64,000 bases of DNA from Chitinophaga nivalis (lineage in GTDB: Bacteria; Bacteroidota; Bacteroidia; Chitinophagales; Chitinophagaceae). This document shows, piece by piece, positions 35,182-45,300 of this stretch (position 1 is the stretch's first letter; the number at the start of each line of letters is the position of its first letter). The position numbers and the translations under genes are program-made. Location: contig NZ_JAPDNR010000001.1 of assembly GCF_025989125.1 (NCBI RefSeq), forward strand, positions 2,648,301 through 2,712,300, given 5' to 3'. Under the pieces are notes generated by a model. The model saw nothing but the letters and a program-made list of their open reading frames with translations, had not been told where the DNA came from and did no database searches.

Positions 35182-36283
35182 GTCTCTCCCGGTAATAAGT
35201 CAGTATGATGTTGGTAATATAGTCCAGTTGTTCCTGCGTCAGCTCCGGATAGCTGGGCAGGTTAATGCCTCTGCGGCCCAGATTTTCAGCGATGGCATGA
35301 CGTTCATATCTGGCGGCATACATAGGCATGGTATGTACCGGATAAAAGAGCGGTCTGGTTTCTACGCCTTTTGCTTTCAGTACTTCCCGGAGGTCGTCTC
35401 TTTCGGTTTCGTCGGTAACGAGAATAGAACACATCCAGTAAGAGTGTACCACATCGCCTTGTTCTTTATGAAAAACGATGCCGGTGCCTTCAAAGGCAGC
35501 TTCGTATGTTTTGGCTACTTTTCTTTTGCGGGCAAGGATATCTTCCACGCGTTGCAGCTGTGCCAGCCCGATGGCGGCGCAGATATTGGTCATGCGGTAG
35601 TTATAGCCGATGATGTCGTGCCAGTATTCGCGGTGTTTGGCCAGGCCCTGACCTTTGAAACGTACCAGGCGGTCGTGCAGGGTCTGATCGTTGGTGACTA
35701 CCATGCCGCCTTCGCCGGTAGTAATGGTTTTATTACCGAAGAAGCTGAAGGTAGATACATCACCGAAAGTTCCTACATGTTTTCCTTTGTATTGGGTGCC
35801 CAGGGCTTCTGCGCAGTCTTCTATCAGGAAGATGTTATGCTTGCGGCAGATGGCGGTCATGGCATCCATATCGCAGGGATGACCATACAGGTGTACTGCC
35901 ATCACAGCTTTGGTGTTGGCTGTGATTTTCTTTTCCACATCAGCGGGATCTATCTGCCAGCAATCGTTGAGAGAATCCACAAAAACAGGCGTCGCGCCGG
36001 TGTAGGTAATGGCATTTACAGAAGCGATATAGGTCAGGCTGGGCACAATCACTTCATCTCCTTTGCCAATACCCAATGCCACGAGGGCCAGGTGGATGGC
36101 TACCGTACCATTGCATACGGAGGCCGCATGGCCTACTTGCAGGTAATGTGCAAATTCACGTTCAAATTCAGCAATGAATTTTCCTTTTGATGAAATCCAG
36201 GTAGAGTCCAGGCATTCCATCACATTTTTTTTCTCCTGTTCTCCCAGTGATGGTTGGTATATCGGAATCTTAAATGTGTTCAT
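35171..36283 (-). CDS. DegT/DnrJ/EryC1/StrS sugar aminotransferase
   Basis: 370 residues. The PLP-dependent aminotransferase fold is clear: FKIPIYQPSLGEQE, the SVCNGTVAIHLAL Gly-Thr loop, DEVIVPSLTYIAS, HLYGHPCDMD, LIEDCAEALGTQ and the Schiff-base lysine at about K185 in FFGNKTITTGEGGM. The pattern is near perosamine synthetase/PglE-type enzymes that make 4-amino-4,6-dideoxy sugars. It is the first gene of an operon with an acetyltransferase and a glycosyltransferase, so it would feed an N-acylated amino sugar to a surface glycan. Confidence 0.93.
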   Translation of the reverse strand: MNTFKIPIYQPSLGEQEKKNVMECLDSTWISSKGKFIAEFEREFAHYLQVGHAASVCNGTVAIHLALVALGIGKGDEVIVPSLTYIASVNAITYTGATPVFVDSLNDCWQIDPADVEKKITANTKAVMAVHLYGHPCDMDAMTAICRKHNIFLIEDCAEALGTQYKGKHVGTFGDVSTFSFFGNKTITTGEGGMVVTNDQTLHDRLVRFKGQGLAKHREYWHDIIGYNYRMTNICAAIGLAQLQRVEDILARKRKVAKTYEAAFEGTGIVFHKEQGDVVHSYWMCSILVTDETERDDLREVLKAKGVETRPLFYPVHTMPMYAARYERHAIAENLGRRGINLPSYPELTQEQLDYITNIILTYYRERHAS

Positions 36284-36377
36284 ATCAAAAATTATTGACC
36301 GGATCTTATGCTTTTAATAGAAGATCAAAATCAAAAATACATAAATACTTATGATTTAAAATACTATATAATGCAAA

Positions 36378-36413
36378 TGCCCGGAAGGTAAATATGCTTT
36401 TACCTTCCGGGCA
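36378..36413 (-). terminator. Terminator of the J-KTSC gene
   Basis: A near-perfect 15-bp stem (36378-36392 with 36399-36413), 6-nt loop, 28 bases downstream of the stop on the minus strand. Confidence 0.85.
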
Positions 36414-36440
36414 GCCGGTTGTATGATCCGCAACAAAACC

Positions 36441-36890
36441 TTATACTTCCTGGGCTCTGCTTACCTTGCGATAAACAAATTCATGGTAGATATGGCGACG
36501 GCAGAAGCGGCCGGGTGTGTCGGAATTAATCAGTTTAGTGTAGAGTGTTCTCGGTACATCGAAATATTCGTAACTGCTGCCATCCTGGAAGTTCAGTTGT
36601 AATACCTGCTTCGTATAGGAATAATCCCGGATCATAGAGGCGGAAATCGTTTCTGTATACTGTGGCAAGGCTTGTTCAATGGTTTCCGGGGCTACGCTCA
36701 CCAGGAAATGATACGCTTCGATCAGTTCCTTACTTTTTGTTTCTGCCTCCAGTTTTTTCTCATCATCTTCGCTGGCAAACTTATCAGGGTGCCATTCCTT
36801 CATCAGGTTGCGGTAGATGGACTTTAAATCCTTGAGTTCAGTGGTTTTGGTAACACCGAGCAGCTTTCTATAATTTACTATTTTACTCAT
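36441..36890 (-). CDS. J domain-KTSC domain fusion protein
   Basis: 149 residues. Residues ~7-66 are a J domain with His-Pro-Asp at 34-36 and the helix KLLGVTKTTELKDLKSIYRNL. It would stimulate an Hsp70 (DnaK). Residues ~85-146 are a KTSC domain: SMIRDYSYTKQVLQLNFQDG followed by YEYFDVPRTLYTKLINSD and GRFCRRHIYHEFVYRKV. The usual Lys-Thr-Ser-Cys signature is not obvious, but the strand-helix order fits. The protein is soluble and cytoplasmic. It may recruit DnaK to a client of the KTSC domain. A possible promoter of the TAnnTTCA type lies about 40 bases upstream. Confidence 0.85.
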   Translation of the reverse strand: MSKIVNYRKLLGVTKTTELKDLKSIYRNLMKEWHPDKFASEDDEKKLEAETKSKELIEAYHFLVSVAPETIEQALPQYTETISASMIRDYSYTKQVLQLNFQDGSSYEYFDVPRTLYTKLINSDTPGRFCRRHIYHEFVYRKVSRAQEV

Positions 36891-37003
36891 AATTGACAGG
36901 CGAGGTTAACAGTTTCCCCGAAAAATCGGTGAAGCTACGTCAATTTCACGGGTCGGCAAGTAAAAATTAGGTTAAATAAATGCTACGGATGGGAACGAAA
37001 AGG

Positions 37004-37639
37004 CTATTTTCCCTTATCCAGCGCCATTTTGATGGCCAGGCTACTAAATACGCCCGCCATCACCCATTTCTGGGTACGTACCCATTTCGGATTACCGGCA
37101 AACCACCGGGTCACATGACTGGCGGAAAGGATAATCAGCCCGTTGGTGGTGAAGCTCATCATCATCTGTATGATGCCCAGGGTAAAGCTTTGGGTGAGTA
37201 CCGATCCGTAGGCCGGATTAATAAACTGCGGGAAAAACGACAGGTAAAACACGGCAATCTTCGGATTGAGGATGCTGGTGAGCAATCCCATCGTAAATAA
37301 TTTGGCCGGGGTATCATGCTGCAGGGTGCGGGCATTGTCGAATATGCCTTTACCACCGGGTTTAACGGCCTGCCAGGCCAGGAACAGGAGGTAGAGCACC
37401 CCCGTGGTTTTCAGCAGCGTATAGGCAAACGGAATGGCCATCAATACGGCCGTTAATCCGAAGGAGACGAAGGTGATATGGAACAGGAAGCCACAGGCTA
37501 CGCCAAACAGGGAAATAAAGCCGGCTTTTCTGCCCTGGGTAACAGATCGGGTAACCAGGTAAATCATGTTGGGACCAGGTGTTAATACCATGATGAGCGA
37601 CGCCAGGCAAAATATCAGTAGTTGATGTATCGGAATCAT
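37004..37639 (-). CDS. LysE/RhtB family translocator
   Basis: 211 residues with six hydrophobic helices. The signature LTPGPNMIYLVTRSVTQGRKAG near the N-terminus is the LysE/RhtB motif (Pro-Gly-Pro). KLFTMGLLTSILNPKIAVFYLSFFPQFI contains the second conserved Asn-Pro-Lys block. It exports amino acids or related metabolites (threonine, homoserine, lysine in relatives). It is divergent to the Crp-type regulator gene, with 94 bases between the two start codons. Confidence 0.92.
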   Translation of the reverse strand: MIPIHQLLIFCLASLIMVLTPGPNMIYLVTRSVTQGRKAGFISLFGVACGFLFHITFVSFGLTAVLMAIPFAYTLLKTTGVLYLLFLAWQAVKPGGKGIFDNARTLQHDTPAKLFTMGLLTSILNPKIAVFYLSFFPQFINPAYGSVLTQSFTLGIIQMMMSFTTNGLIILSASHVTRWFAGNPKWVRTQKWVMAGVFSSLAIKMALDKGK

Positions 37640-37733
37640 TGCGGTAATTATAATTGAATTCGGTGGTGAATGTAGGATGTTTCGCGGAGTTTTATCAATA
37701 ACTTGTACCGCGAATTTTAAATATTTCAGGCAG

Positions 37734-38315
37734 ATGCATACCTTGTTAATAGCGAATATACTGAAACATGTTTCCCTCAGCGAGTCAGAACAGCAGCGGA
37801 TTCCCGGCTATTTTGAATGGCGGAAAACGCGGCGCCGGCAACACTTGTTGCGGGAAGGTGAGTTATGCGACCATGAATATTTTGTATTGAAAGGATGCTG
37901 CCGCCAATATGCCATTAACCGTGAAGGAAAGGAAAATGTGCTGCAGTTCAGCATTGAAGGCTGGTGGATTACGGATCTCGACAGCGTGGTGACAGGCCGC
38001 CCGTCGCTGTTTAATATCGATGTACTGGAAGGCGGAGAAATATTGCAGATCAGCAAAGCGCAGCTGACCCGGTTGTTTGATGATATACCAGCGGTAGAGC
38101 GGTATTATCGGATCATTTCCCAGCGGGCGTTTATCGCCCTGCAGCGCCGGATCTTTTTCCTGCAGCAGCCTGCCCGGGAAAGATATGAGGCATTTGTAGC
38201 CAGCTATCCGTATTTCGAAACCCGGCTGCCGCAACACCAGATAGCGGCGTATCTGGGCATTACACCCGAATCCCTGAGCCGTATCCGGCACAAAATAACA
38301 CGGGCATCTTCCTGA
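37734..38315 (+). CDS. Crp/Fnr family transcriptional regulator
   Basis: About 193 residues from ATG 37734; an in-frame ATG at 37677 adds 19 residues without similarity. The N-terminal cyclic-nucleotide-binding-like beta-roll includes LLREGELCDHEYFVLKGCCRQY and GWWITDLDSVVTGRPS. The long dimer helix is followed by a winged-helix with QHQIAAYLGITPESLSRIRHKI. The binding-pocket residues are unlike those of Crp, so the ligand is unknown. It may control the divergent LysE exporter or the following ene-reductase. Confidence 0.9.
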   Translation: MHTLLIANILKHVSLSESEQQRIPGYFEWRKTRRRQHLLREGELCDHEYFVLKGCCRQYAINREGKENVLQFSIEGWWITDLDSVVTGRPSLFNIDVLEGGEILQISKAQLTRLFDDIPAVERYYRIISQRAFIALQRRIFFLQQPARERYEAFVASYPYFETRLPQHQIAAYLGITPESLSRIRHKITRASS

Positions 38316-38394
38316 AAGCACCCCTGTAATTTCTTATCATTTGTCATTGGAATGGGGAGCTGTCTGCCTGCAACTTTGTATAAAATTTTTATAC

Positions 38395-39474
38395 ATGGAA
38401 GCACAACATATCTCCACACATCCGGCGTTAGCGCCTTATCATATAGGACAACAGCTTATTAAAAACAGGATGGCTGTGGCGCCAATGAGCCGCGCCAGCG
38501 CTACTACGGCAGGTGTACCTACCGCCGCGATGGAAGCTTATTATGAAAAGTTTGCGACCGGCGGATTCGGGATGATTATATCAGAAGGACTCTATACAGA
38601 TCAGATCGCGAGTGCCGCGTATCCCCAACAACCAGGCATTGTTACACCAGCACAGGTAGCCGCCTGGCAGCAGCTGGTACATACCGTAAAAGCACAGGAC
38701 ACCGTTTTCATTGCACAATTGATGCATGCCGGCGCTTTATCGCAGCACCTGCCCAATACCCTGGCACCCTCCGTGGTAACGCCGCTGGGCCGCAAGCTGC
38801 GCTCCTATGGCGGTGGCGACGGACCTTTCCCGATACCGGCTGCTATGACCACCATAGACATCCAACAGGCAATTGCTGGCTACGCACACGCGGCGCAACA
38901 GGCTGCCCGCGCGGGTTTCGACGGCGTAGAAATCCATGCAGCCAACGGCTATATGCCGGATCAGTTCCTGACAGAATACACCAACCTCCGGGAAGACGCC
39001 TATGGCGGCACGGTAGCCAACCGGTTCCGGATCATCGCGGAAATTATGGCAGCAGTAAAACAGGTGGTGCCGGCAGACTTTATCGTGGGCCTGCGGTTGT
39101 CGGAAGGTAAGGTCAATGACTACAGCTATCGCTGGAAAGGCGGTGCAGACACGGCTCGCGCGATATTGGAAGAAGTACGGCGGGTACAGCCTTCCTATGT
39201 ACATATTTCCGGGGAAGGCGGCAGCTGGGAAACGACCGGATTTTATGAAACAGGAGAATCGCTCACCGGGCTGGCCAAACAATTGGTGCAACAACCGGTA
39301 ATCGCCAATGGTAACCTGGGTGATGCTGCCGTGGTAGACCGGGTGTTACAGGAAGGACATGCAGACTTTATCTCCCTGGGAAAAGCCGCACTGGCCAACC
39401 CCGATTGGCCCGAGCGGATACGCCGGGGTGTACCGCTGACAACTTTCGACAGAAGCATGAGCGAGCCGTTTTAG
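38395..39474 (+). CDS. Old yellow enzyme-type ene-reductase (NADH:flavin oxidoreductase)
   Basis: About 359 residues from ATG 38395; the frame extends upstream to a TTG at 38341. TIM-barrel FMN enzyme: MAVAPMSRASATTAGVPT, the IAQLMHAGALSQHLP block, FDGVEIHAANGYMPDQFLT (with the His-Ala-Ala-Asn that binds substrate) and the C-terminal IANGNLGDAAVVDRVLQ with HADFISLGKAALANPDWP, which holds the FMN phosphate. It would reduce alpha,beta-unsaturated carbonyls or related xenobiotics with NAD(P)H. It begins 79 bases after the Crp-type regulator. Confidence 0.93.
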   Translation: MEAQHISTHPALAPYHIGQQLIKNRMAVAPMSRASATTAGVPTAAMEAYYEKFATGGFGMIISEGLYTDQIASAAYPQQPGIVTPAQVAAWQQLVHTVKAQDTVFIAQLMHAGALSQHLPNTLAPSVVTPLGRKLRSYGGGDGPFPIPAAMTTIDIQQAIAGYAHAAQQAARAGFDGVEIHAANGYMPDQFLTEYTNLREDAYGGTVANRFRIIAEIMAAVKQVVPADFIVGLRLSEGKVNDYSYRWKGGADTARAILEEVRRVQPSYVHISGEGGSWETTGFYETGESLTGLAKQLVQQPVIANGNLGDAAVVDRVLQEGHADFISLGKAALANPDWPERIRRGVPLTTFDRSMSEPF

Positions 39475-39485
39475 GCATAAAAAAA

Positions 39486-39516
39486 CCGCATTTTCCGGAT
39501 GGTCCGGGAAATGCGG
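39486..39516 (+). terminator. Terminator of the ene-reductase gene
   Basis: CCGCATTTTCCGG (39486-39498) pairs with CCGGGAAATGCGG (39504-39516), one wobble pair, 11 bases after the stop. It may serve both convergent genes. Confidence 0.75.
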
Positions 39517-39539
39517 TCAATATGTTGATAGTCTTGCGA

Positions 39540-40310
39540 TCAATAGTAATCTACAATACCGTCTTTTCTTCTTTTGCGGTAGCGTTTATATAACCACCTG
39601 AAGTACATCACCCATCCCATGCTCTTTCTGATGATGGTGGGTTTTTCCTTGATGAAAACAGGATCCACGTTCATGGTAGAGAAGCCGCTCATATTGTAGC
39701 TGGCAATGGTGATCGGGAAGTGCAGTTTCTTAAAGCTGCTGTTACCCCATACATGCAGGTTCACTACATAATCCGCATATACTTTATAACGCAGGTTATA
39801 GCTATACAGCTTGAAAACCCTTGCTGGATAGAGGATCGCCTGGTGGTTCATACACTCTTTTGCTAAACGGTAGGTAGTAAATTTACCGGTGAGCAGCGTA
39901 TATACAGGTTTAATCCCTTTTCTGACAAATTCCGTTGTGTTGCCATAATAAACGGCATTAGGATCTTCCAGTTTCTGCGCCAGTTCACTGAAACCGGGCA
40001 GTAACCGGTCGTCGGAGCCCAGGAAATGCAGCCAGTCGCCTTTGGCCATTTGGGCGCCGCGGTTCAGGGCATCATAGATACCTTTGTCTGGTTGGCTGGT
40101 GAAGGTGATACGGTGGGTTTCCGATAGTTCTTTTAAGATAGCTACGGTATTGTCCGTGCTGGCCCCATCGGCCACCACGATTTCAATATTCTTGTATTCC
40201 TGGCTGGCGATGGACCGGATACAACCCCGTATATCTCTTTCGGAATTGAAAGTGGCGATCACCACACTGATCAGTGGGCCACTATTCATGGTTCCGGACA
40301 TATTATTCAT
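39540..40310 (-). CDS. Family 2 glycosyltransferase
   Basis: 256 residues, GT-A fold. PLISVVIATFNSERDIRGCI and NIEIVVADGASTDNTVAIL give the nucleotide-sugar binding core. DKGIYDALNRGAQMAKGDWLHFLGSDD contains the DxD-like Gly-Ser-Asp-Asp metal site. The C-terminal part has RLAKECMNHQAILYP and ends in basic residues, without clear membrane helices. Likely a polysaccharide or O-antigen glycosyltransferase; donor and acceptor unknown. Related in theme to the sugar operon 3.3 kb upstream. Confidence 0.92.
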   Translation of the reverse strand: MNNMSGTMNSGPLISVVIATFNSERDIRGCIRSIASQEYKNIEIVVADGASTDNTVAILKELSETHRITFTSQPDKGIYDALNRGAQMAKGDWLHFLGSDDRLLPGFSELAQKLEDPNAVYYGNTTEFVRKGIKPVYTLLTGKFTTYRLAKECMNHQAILYPARVFKLYSYNLRYKVYADYVVNLHVWGNSSFKKLHFPITIASYNMSGFSTMNVDPVFIKEKPTIIRKSMGWVMYFRWLYKRYRKRRKDGIVDYY

Positions 40311-40500
40311 GTGTATATGTATTAAATTGACCGCAAATATAGAAAAAACTTATTTTGCACGGCCGGTTGTAGTATGGCAGTTTATACAAGATAACTACCA
40401 ACTGGTACAGAGACGCCCGTGGGAAGCCTGCGTTTACCGGATAAGCACGGGTTTACCGGAAAATATTACAGCCCTGATAACCCCTACATTTTAAAAATCG

Positions 40501-41172
40501 ATGACAATGCCGGACTTATCTTCTCCAACTAACTGGCCGATGCAGGGACCTGCACACTCCTTTTTTACGCAGCTGTTCCGGTTATTGCCTGCCTCCTGTC
40601 GCGCTTTGCAGGAAGGGTTGGACAGTGGCCTCTATACCGGGTATATGGTCAATGCGGTGCAGGGTGGCCACCACTATATTGTATTGACGGATCCGGCCCA
40701 AACAGATCGTTTCCTGGTAAATGGACTGCATTTTAACCTGCATCCAATTACCGTCATCACGAAAGACGGCACCGATACCTTATCACTGGCGGTTTTCCAG
40801 GGTATCTGGACTGCTTTTACCACTACCAGACCCATTACTGATTTTCAGGACTATCGTTTCGACGTATCCGCCCTGGAAAAAACGGATTTCAAGATGGGTG
40901 CTACCAACCCCGCAGAAGCGCTGGTGGCAGGGCTGAAATCTGCATGGCTGGATTTCTCTCAGCTGCATGAAATCCAGGCGGGCGGAAAATATTTTTATGT
41001 CATCAAAGACCTGGGTGCCGGAAATAGCATTGCTATTGATAATGCCGGCCAGGTATTCGGTATTGCACCTCACGCCCAGCCGGTATACTTACATGCTTCC
41101 GTAAAGGATTTTACGACAGCTGTCAACACCGGCGTTGTGAAGCCGGATGCATGGCTGTCTGCCAATGGCTAA
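40501..41172 (+). CDS. Hypothetical cytoplasmic protein
   Basis: 223 residues, soluble, without signal peptide. There is an N-terminal helix (HSFFTQLFRLLPASCRALQE) and a beta-rich middle (HHYIVLTDP, DTLSLAVFQGIW). The C-terminal half contains KYFYVIKDLGAGNSIAIDN, then GQVFGIAPHAQPVYLHA and SVKDFTTAVNTGV. This end vaguely follows the SUKH/SMI1 pattern ('...yyvi.dlG.gn.i.id..g.V...'), but the match is weak. The 3' end overlaps the convergent hydroxylase gene by 4 bases. Function not known. Confidence 0.7.
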   Translation: MTMPDLSSPTNWPMQGPAHSFFTQLFRLLPASCRALQEGLDSGLYTGYMVNAVQGGHHYIVLTDPAQTDRFLVNGLHFNLHPITVITKDGTDTLSLAVFQGIWTAFTTTRPITDFQDYRFDVSALEKTDFKMGATNPAEALVAGLKSAWLDFSQLHEIQAGGKYFYVIKDLGAGNSIAIDNAGQVFGIAPHAQPVYLHASVKDFTTAVNTGVVKPDAWLSANG

Positions 41173-42197
41173 GCTGTTTTGGTGGCAACAACAGGGGTTT
41201 CGGTTAACGCCTGCATTTGTGCATCGAGATAGGCTTGCTTCACGACGCGGGCTGTTTTGTGATCGCCGGTGTGGCTCCATCCCGGCGGCATAATAAAGTA
41301 CAGGCATTTGTTTTTAAGACCCGGTGCATGTATCACATCTTTAAACAGATAATATAATTCTCCGAAATAAACATCCGCAAAATTATTGGTGTTCATCTCC
41401 CGGGAAACCCCATATTCGATGTCTATCTCTTTTTCTTCGTATTGAAAAGTACCAAACACTTTATCCCAGATGTTGAGCAGGTTACAGAAATTGGTATCCA
41501 TGTAAAGCGGATTGCGGGCATGATGTACCCGGTGATGCGAAGGGGTGAGGATGATCCGGTTTAAAAAGCCCAGTCTGCCATCTTTCAACAGATTTTCTCC
41601 TACATGAATAAACGCGCCCCAGGTGCCGTCAATAAACATAATTAAAAACAGCAGGGCCGGATGAATACCGGCGAGGATACAGATGGAGGTGCGGATCACA
41701 TCTGCATAAGGCGCCTCCAGAAAAAAATGCGTATATGTAACAGAGAGATTCATGCTTTGCGGCACATGATGGGTGGCATGCAGACACCAGAAGATTCTTA
41801 CTTTATGTCCCAGGTAATGATAGATGAAATGGGCGAACTCCCATATGATATAGCCATATATCAACCAGTACCAGGTGAGGGTAGTATGAAATAAGGCGAG
41901 TGGCTCCAGTAGCCCGATACAGAAGGCAACAGCTGCAATGGAAATAAACCGGGAAAGAAAACGGTTGAATACAAAAGTGAAGAAAGGCATTTTGTAGTCT
42001 TCGATGCGGAACCGTTTGTACACCAGTGCCCGCCCGGCTTCCAGCAGTAGCAAAAATGGAATCAGGGGACCGATCGCACTACTGATGCCATCCCAGGTCA
42101 GTAATACCTGATAGTTGCCTGTCTGAAACAGGGTAATAAGTGGCCGGATGCCCAGGAAAGAAAGTAACTCCTGGTATAACGTGTGTAGTATTGCCAT
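41169..42197 (-). CDS. Sterol desaturase / fatty acid hydroxylase family membrane enzyme
   Basis: 342 residues with about five hydrophobic helices. The di-iron His clusters are visible: HFIYHYLGHKVRIFWCLHATHH (His-x3-His and His-x2-His-His, from about residue 125) and the later HHRVHHARN. This is the FA_hydroxylase (sterol desaturase) arrangement. The enzyme would use O2 and a diiron site to hydroxylate or desaturate a lipid; the substrate cannot be read. Runs alone, with a convergent 4-base overlap with the hypothetical gene. Confidence 0.9.
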   Translation of the reverse strand: MAILHTLYQELLSFLGIRPLITLFQTGNYQVLLTWDGISSAIGPLIPFLLLLEAGRALVYKRFRIEDYKMPFFTFVFNRFLSRFISIAAVAFCIGLLEPLALFHTTLTWYWLIYGYIIWEFAHFIYHYLGHKVRIFWCLHATHHVPQSMNLSVTYTHFFLEAPYADVIRTSICILAGIHPALLFLIMFIDGTWGAFIHVGENLLKDGRLGFLNRIILTPSHHRVHHARNPLYMDTNFCNLLNIWDKVFGTFQYEEKEIDIEYGVSREMNTNNFADVYFGELYYLFKDVIHAPGLKNKCLYFIMPPGWSHTGDHKTARVVKQAYLDAQMQALTETPVVATKTA

Positions 42198-42319
42198 ACG
42201 ATGTGGGTTATCGTGGAAACGTGGAAAAATAAATAACGGATGAACCGTTTTAGAACACTTTAAATATAAAAAAAGTGGGGATAAAAAAGGAATTATTTAG
42301 ATAGATGGCAACATAAAAA

Positions 42320-42347
42320 ACGGGCCGCCCGAAGAGGGGCGACCCGT
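42320..42347 (-). terminator. Terminator of the barrel / macroglobulin operon
   Basis: ACGGGCCGCCC (42320-42330) pairs with GGGCGACCCGT (42337-42347), one mismatch, 23 bases after the stop on the minus strand. A run of A on the plus strand (42314-42320) gives the T-run on the minus strand. Confidence 0.78.
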
Positions 42348-42369
42348 AGTAAAATATAAAGCCGGAAGA

Positions 42370-45300
42370 TTATGGGAGTACCGTCACGTTTACCCCTTCA
42401 TTCCAGTGTTTGTGTTCAGGCATATAATAGAGATAAGTATTGCTGGCTTTGGCCCGATAGGTACCCGGAATATCTGCTTTGAGATCCAGGTGGATGGTTT
42501 TAGTTTCCTCGGGTCTAAAGCCAAGCCAGTAGCATACCAGGTAGTTATCAAAGATTTCGTAGTGGGCCACTTTATGTTCTTCCGTGAGTGTTTTCAGTTG
42601 CCATGGCTGCAGGGATAAGCCTGCAGGGATGCCGATCTTGGCTACCGCCATGCCCAGTCGTGCAAGCGCCGTATTTGTAACGGCTACCTGCATACGTACG
42701 GTGCTCCCCATTTTTACCGGAGAAGCCTGCAGGGAGGTCGACAACTGCAGGAGGGCCTGTTCGCTGTTCGGCGGCTGAAAGGTCTGGTAGCTGAGATCCA
42801 GGCTATACGGAATAGTAGCAGCCGGCTGGCTGTATTGTACGGTAAAGACATGCTGCCCGTTGGCAATTGTTTTCGGTAACGTATCACCGGCAGACAATGT
42901 ATCTCCGTTCAGGGCAAACTGAATCCGCAGGTCCTGATTGGCGCTGGTAGCCAGTTTGGAATAGGCAGACAAAGCTTCCAGTGCCAGTACGGTGGATTGG
43001 GTAGACCCATAACCATAATGGGATTTCTGGGCCAGGATATCCGTAATAAGTGTTTGTATGACAGGAAGGGTAGGGGTAGGGGATTTAGTGAGTGCCAGTG
43101 CATATAAAGCTTTGGCGGCAATCTCCAGCGACCTGCCGCTGGCATTGACCAGACTGGCTTTTAGCTGCAATGTTTTATCCTGATAACCGGTCTGGAGCTG
43201 TTGCATGAGTTGCCGGTAATCTTCCTGGCGGTGCAGGTTACTGGCTGCCAGTGCCGCGAGGGATAAGAGATACATATCGTTACTGGCTTTTGCTTTTTTA
43301 ACGGCACTTTCATATTCCGGGAGGATGTCTTTTCCCATACCGGCCTGTGATAAAGCATATACGATGTAGAGATGCGCTGCATCAGCAGGAGTAACGGCAA
43401 ATCCGTATTTCCCCTCTGCTAAACGAAAGGCGCCTTTTCCATCACGGCGACTCAATAGAAAATTTTTGGTGCGTGCCAGCAGGGCGGTATCTACCGGCAT
43501 AAATTCCTGCATCGCGGTAAACTGCATCAGACCATAGGCGGTAAGGGCTTCGTGTGGTGGCGTATTGCCAAACCATTCAAATCCTTTTGCTGCGGTTTCA
43601 TAGGCAATCAGTTTGTCATACCCGTTTTTCAGGTAGCGGAGGGCCCTAGCAGTAATGGCCGTATCAGCTTTACCGGATTCCTGCAGGTATTTCAGGATAA
43701 ATAAATTGGGATAGGTAGTGGAAGATACCTGTTCAAAGCAGCCGTGTGGTTCCCGCAGCATGGCGGCGATGCCATCCAGCAGTTGTCCTTCCGGCTGATG
43801 GAAAATCCTGAGTTGACTATGCATACTACCGGGTACCATGTTACTTACTGTAAAAGTGTGTTGCCCGGAGGCATTGCCGGTAAGGGTGAGGTGCGCCGGA
43901 AATCCTTTCCCGGCTACATTCACCGGTAAGGTGAGGGTAGTGGTTTGTACAGCGCTGGCAACGGTGAACCGGATGGTGTCTTGCAGGGCGGCGGTAGCCG
44001 TTACGGGTATAAGTACTTGTCTGGAAGTACCTGGCGCCAGCAGCAAACTATCTGTAAAGTGGCCGGTATGCATGTTGGCCGGTAGGGTGACGGTCAGCCG
44101 TACCGGTAACGCCGTGATCCCGTTGTTCTTTAACACGAGCGGCAGTTGGGGCTTATCGCCGGCGGTAAGGTAGGGAGGTAATTTAGCGTCTATATCCAAT
44201 GCATTTTGTGCGGCATAGGTAGCCGTACTATAGCCGGCCTTTCCGTTGTAGCCAATGCCTTCGGCAATGGCGCGGAAGGTGGTGGTGGCATCTGAATTAT
44301 AGAATTCCACGGTGGCAGTGCCCTGCCGGTTGGTTTGTATCACCGGGTTCCAGTAAATCGTTTCGCGGAAATCATCCCGTTCTGTTGTAACGGTAGAAGT
44401 GTATACCGGCATATAGAATTTTCTGGTAGCGGAGTAGGCGGGATATTTGAAAGGTACGATGTGGCTGGTGAAGAGATATTTATCATTATCTGGCAGCAGT
44501 ATATTTTCTGTTCTATCCTGCAGGGTAGTAATAATGATAACCCCATTTACTGCTTTGGAACCATATAGGGCAACAGCATTGGCGTCTTTCAATATGGTGA
44601 TGGTGGCAATGTTACTTGGATGAAAACGCATCCAGGATGGCTGCATCGGCACACCGTCCACAATAAAGAGGGGTTCACTGCTACCGGTATAGGAGGTAGC
44701 TCCCCGCAGGGAAATCTGGGTGGATAGCTGGTTGGCATCATTGACCACCTGAATGCCGCTTACCCGGCCTTGCAGCGCGCTGGCAAGGTTATCGACGTAT
44801 AATACGTCTTCTGCACGAATCGTACTCATACTGCTGGAGACCATTTGGCGATGGCCAGTACCATAGGAGATTACCACTACTTCACTCAGGTGGGAAGTAC
44901 CCCCGGGTGGTTCTATCGGTGGTGGTACAATGTGGGAACCGGAGGATGATATAATTTCCTCCGTATACAAGGGCGATACCAGCTGTTTCCCATCTATTAC
45001 AAGGGGGGTAGCAGCTGTTGTGGGCGTAGTAGCTGTTGGTGGGTAGTTATACAAATCAGTGCCGTTCTGGAGGATGTGGATACGGACTTTTGTACGGGCG
45101 TGCCGGGAACGGCCTATCAACGCATATTTTTCTCCGCCGGTAAGATCAGGAAAAGCAAATTCCCCGGTGTTATTGGTCGTTACCTGCGCAAGGAAAGTAT
45201 GGGAAGTTTCGTTAATCAGATATACGATACCCGGTTCCGGCCGACCGCTCATCGTGTTGAGTAATATCCCCTTTAATACATTCGGGCGGCCAGCCTGTAA

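Noticed and set aside
35057..36190. Long open frame (377 codons) on the plus strand
   Set aside because: It is antisense to the sugar aminotransferase gene, whose motifs are clear on the minus strand. The plus translation has no protein pattern.
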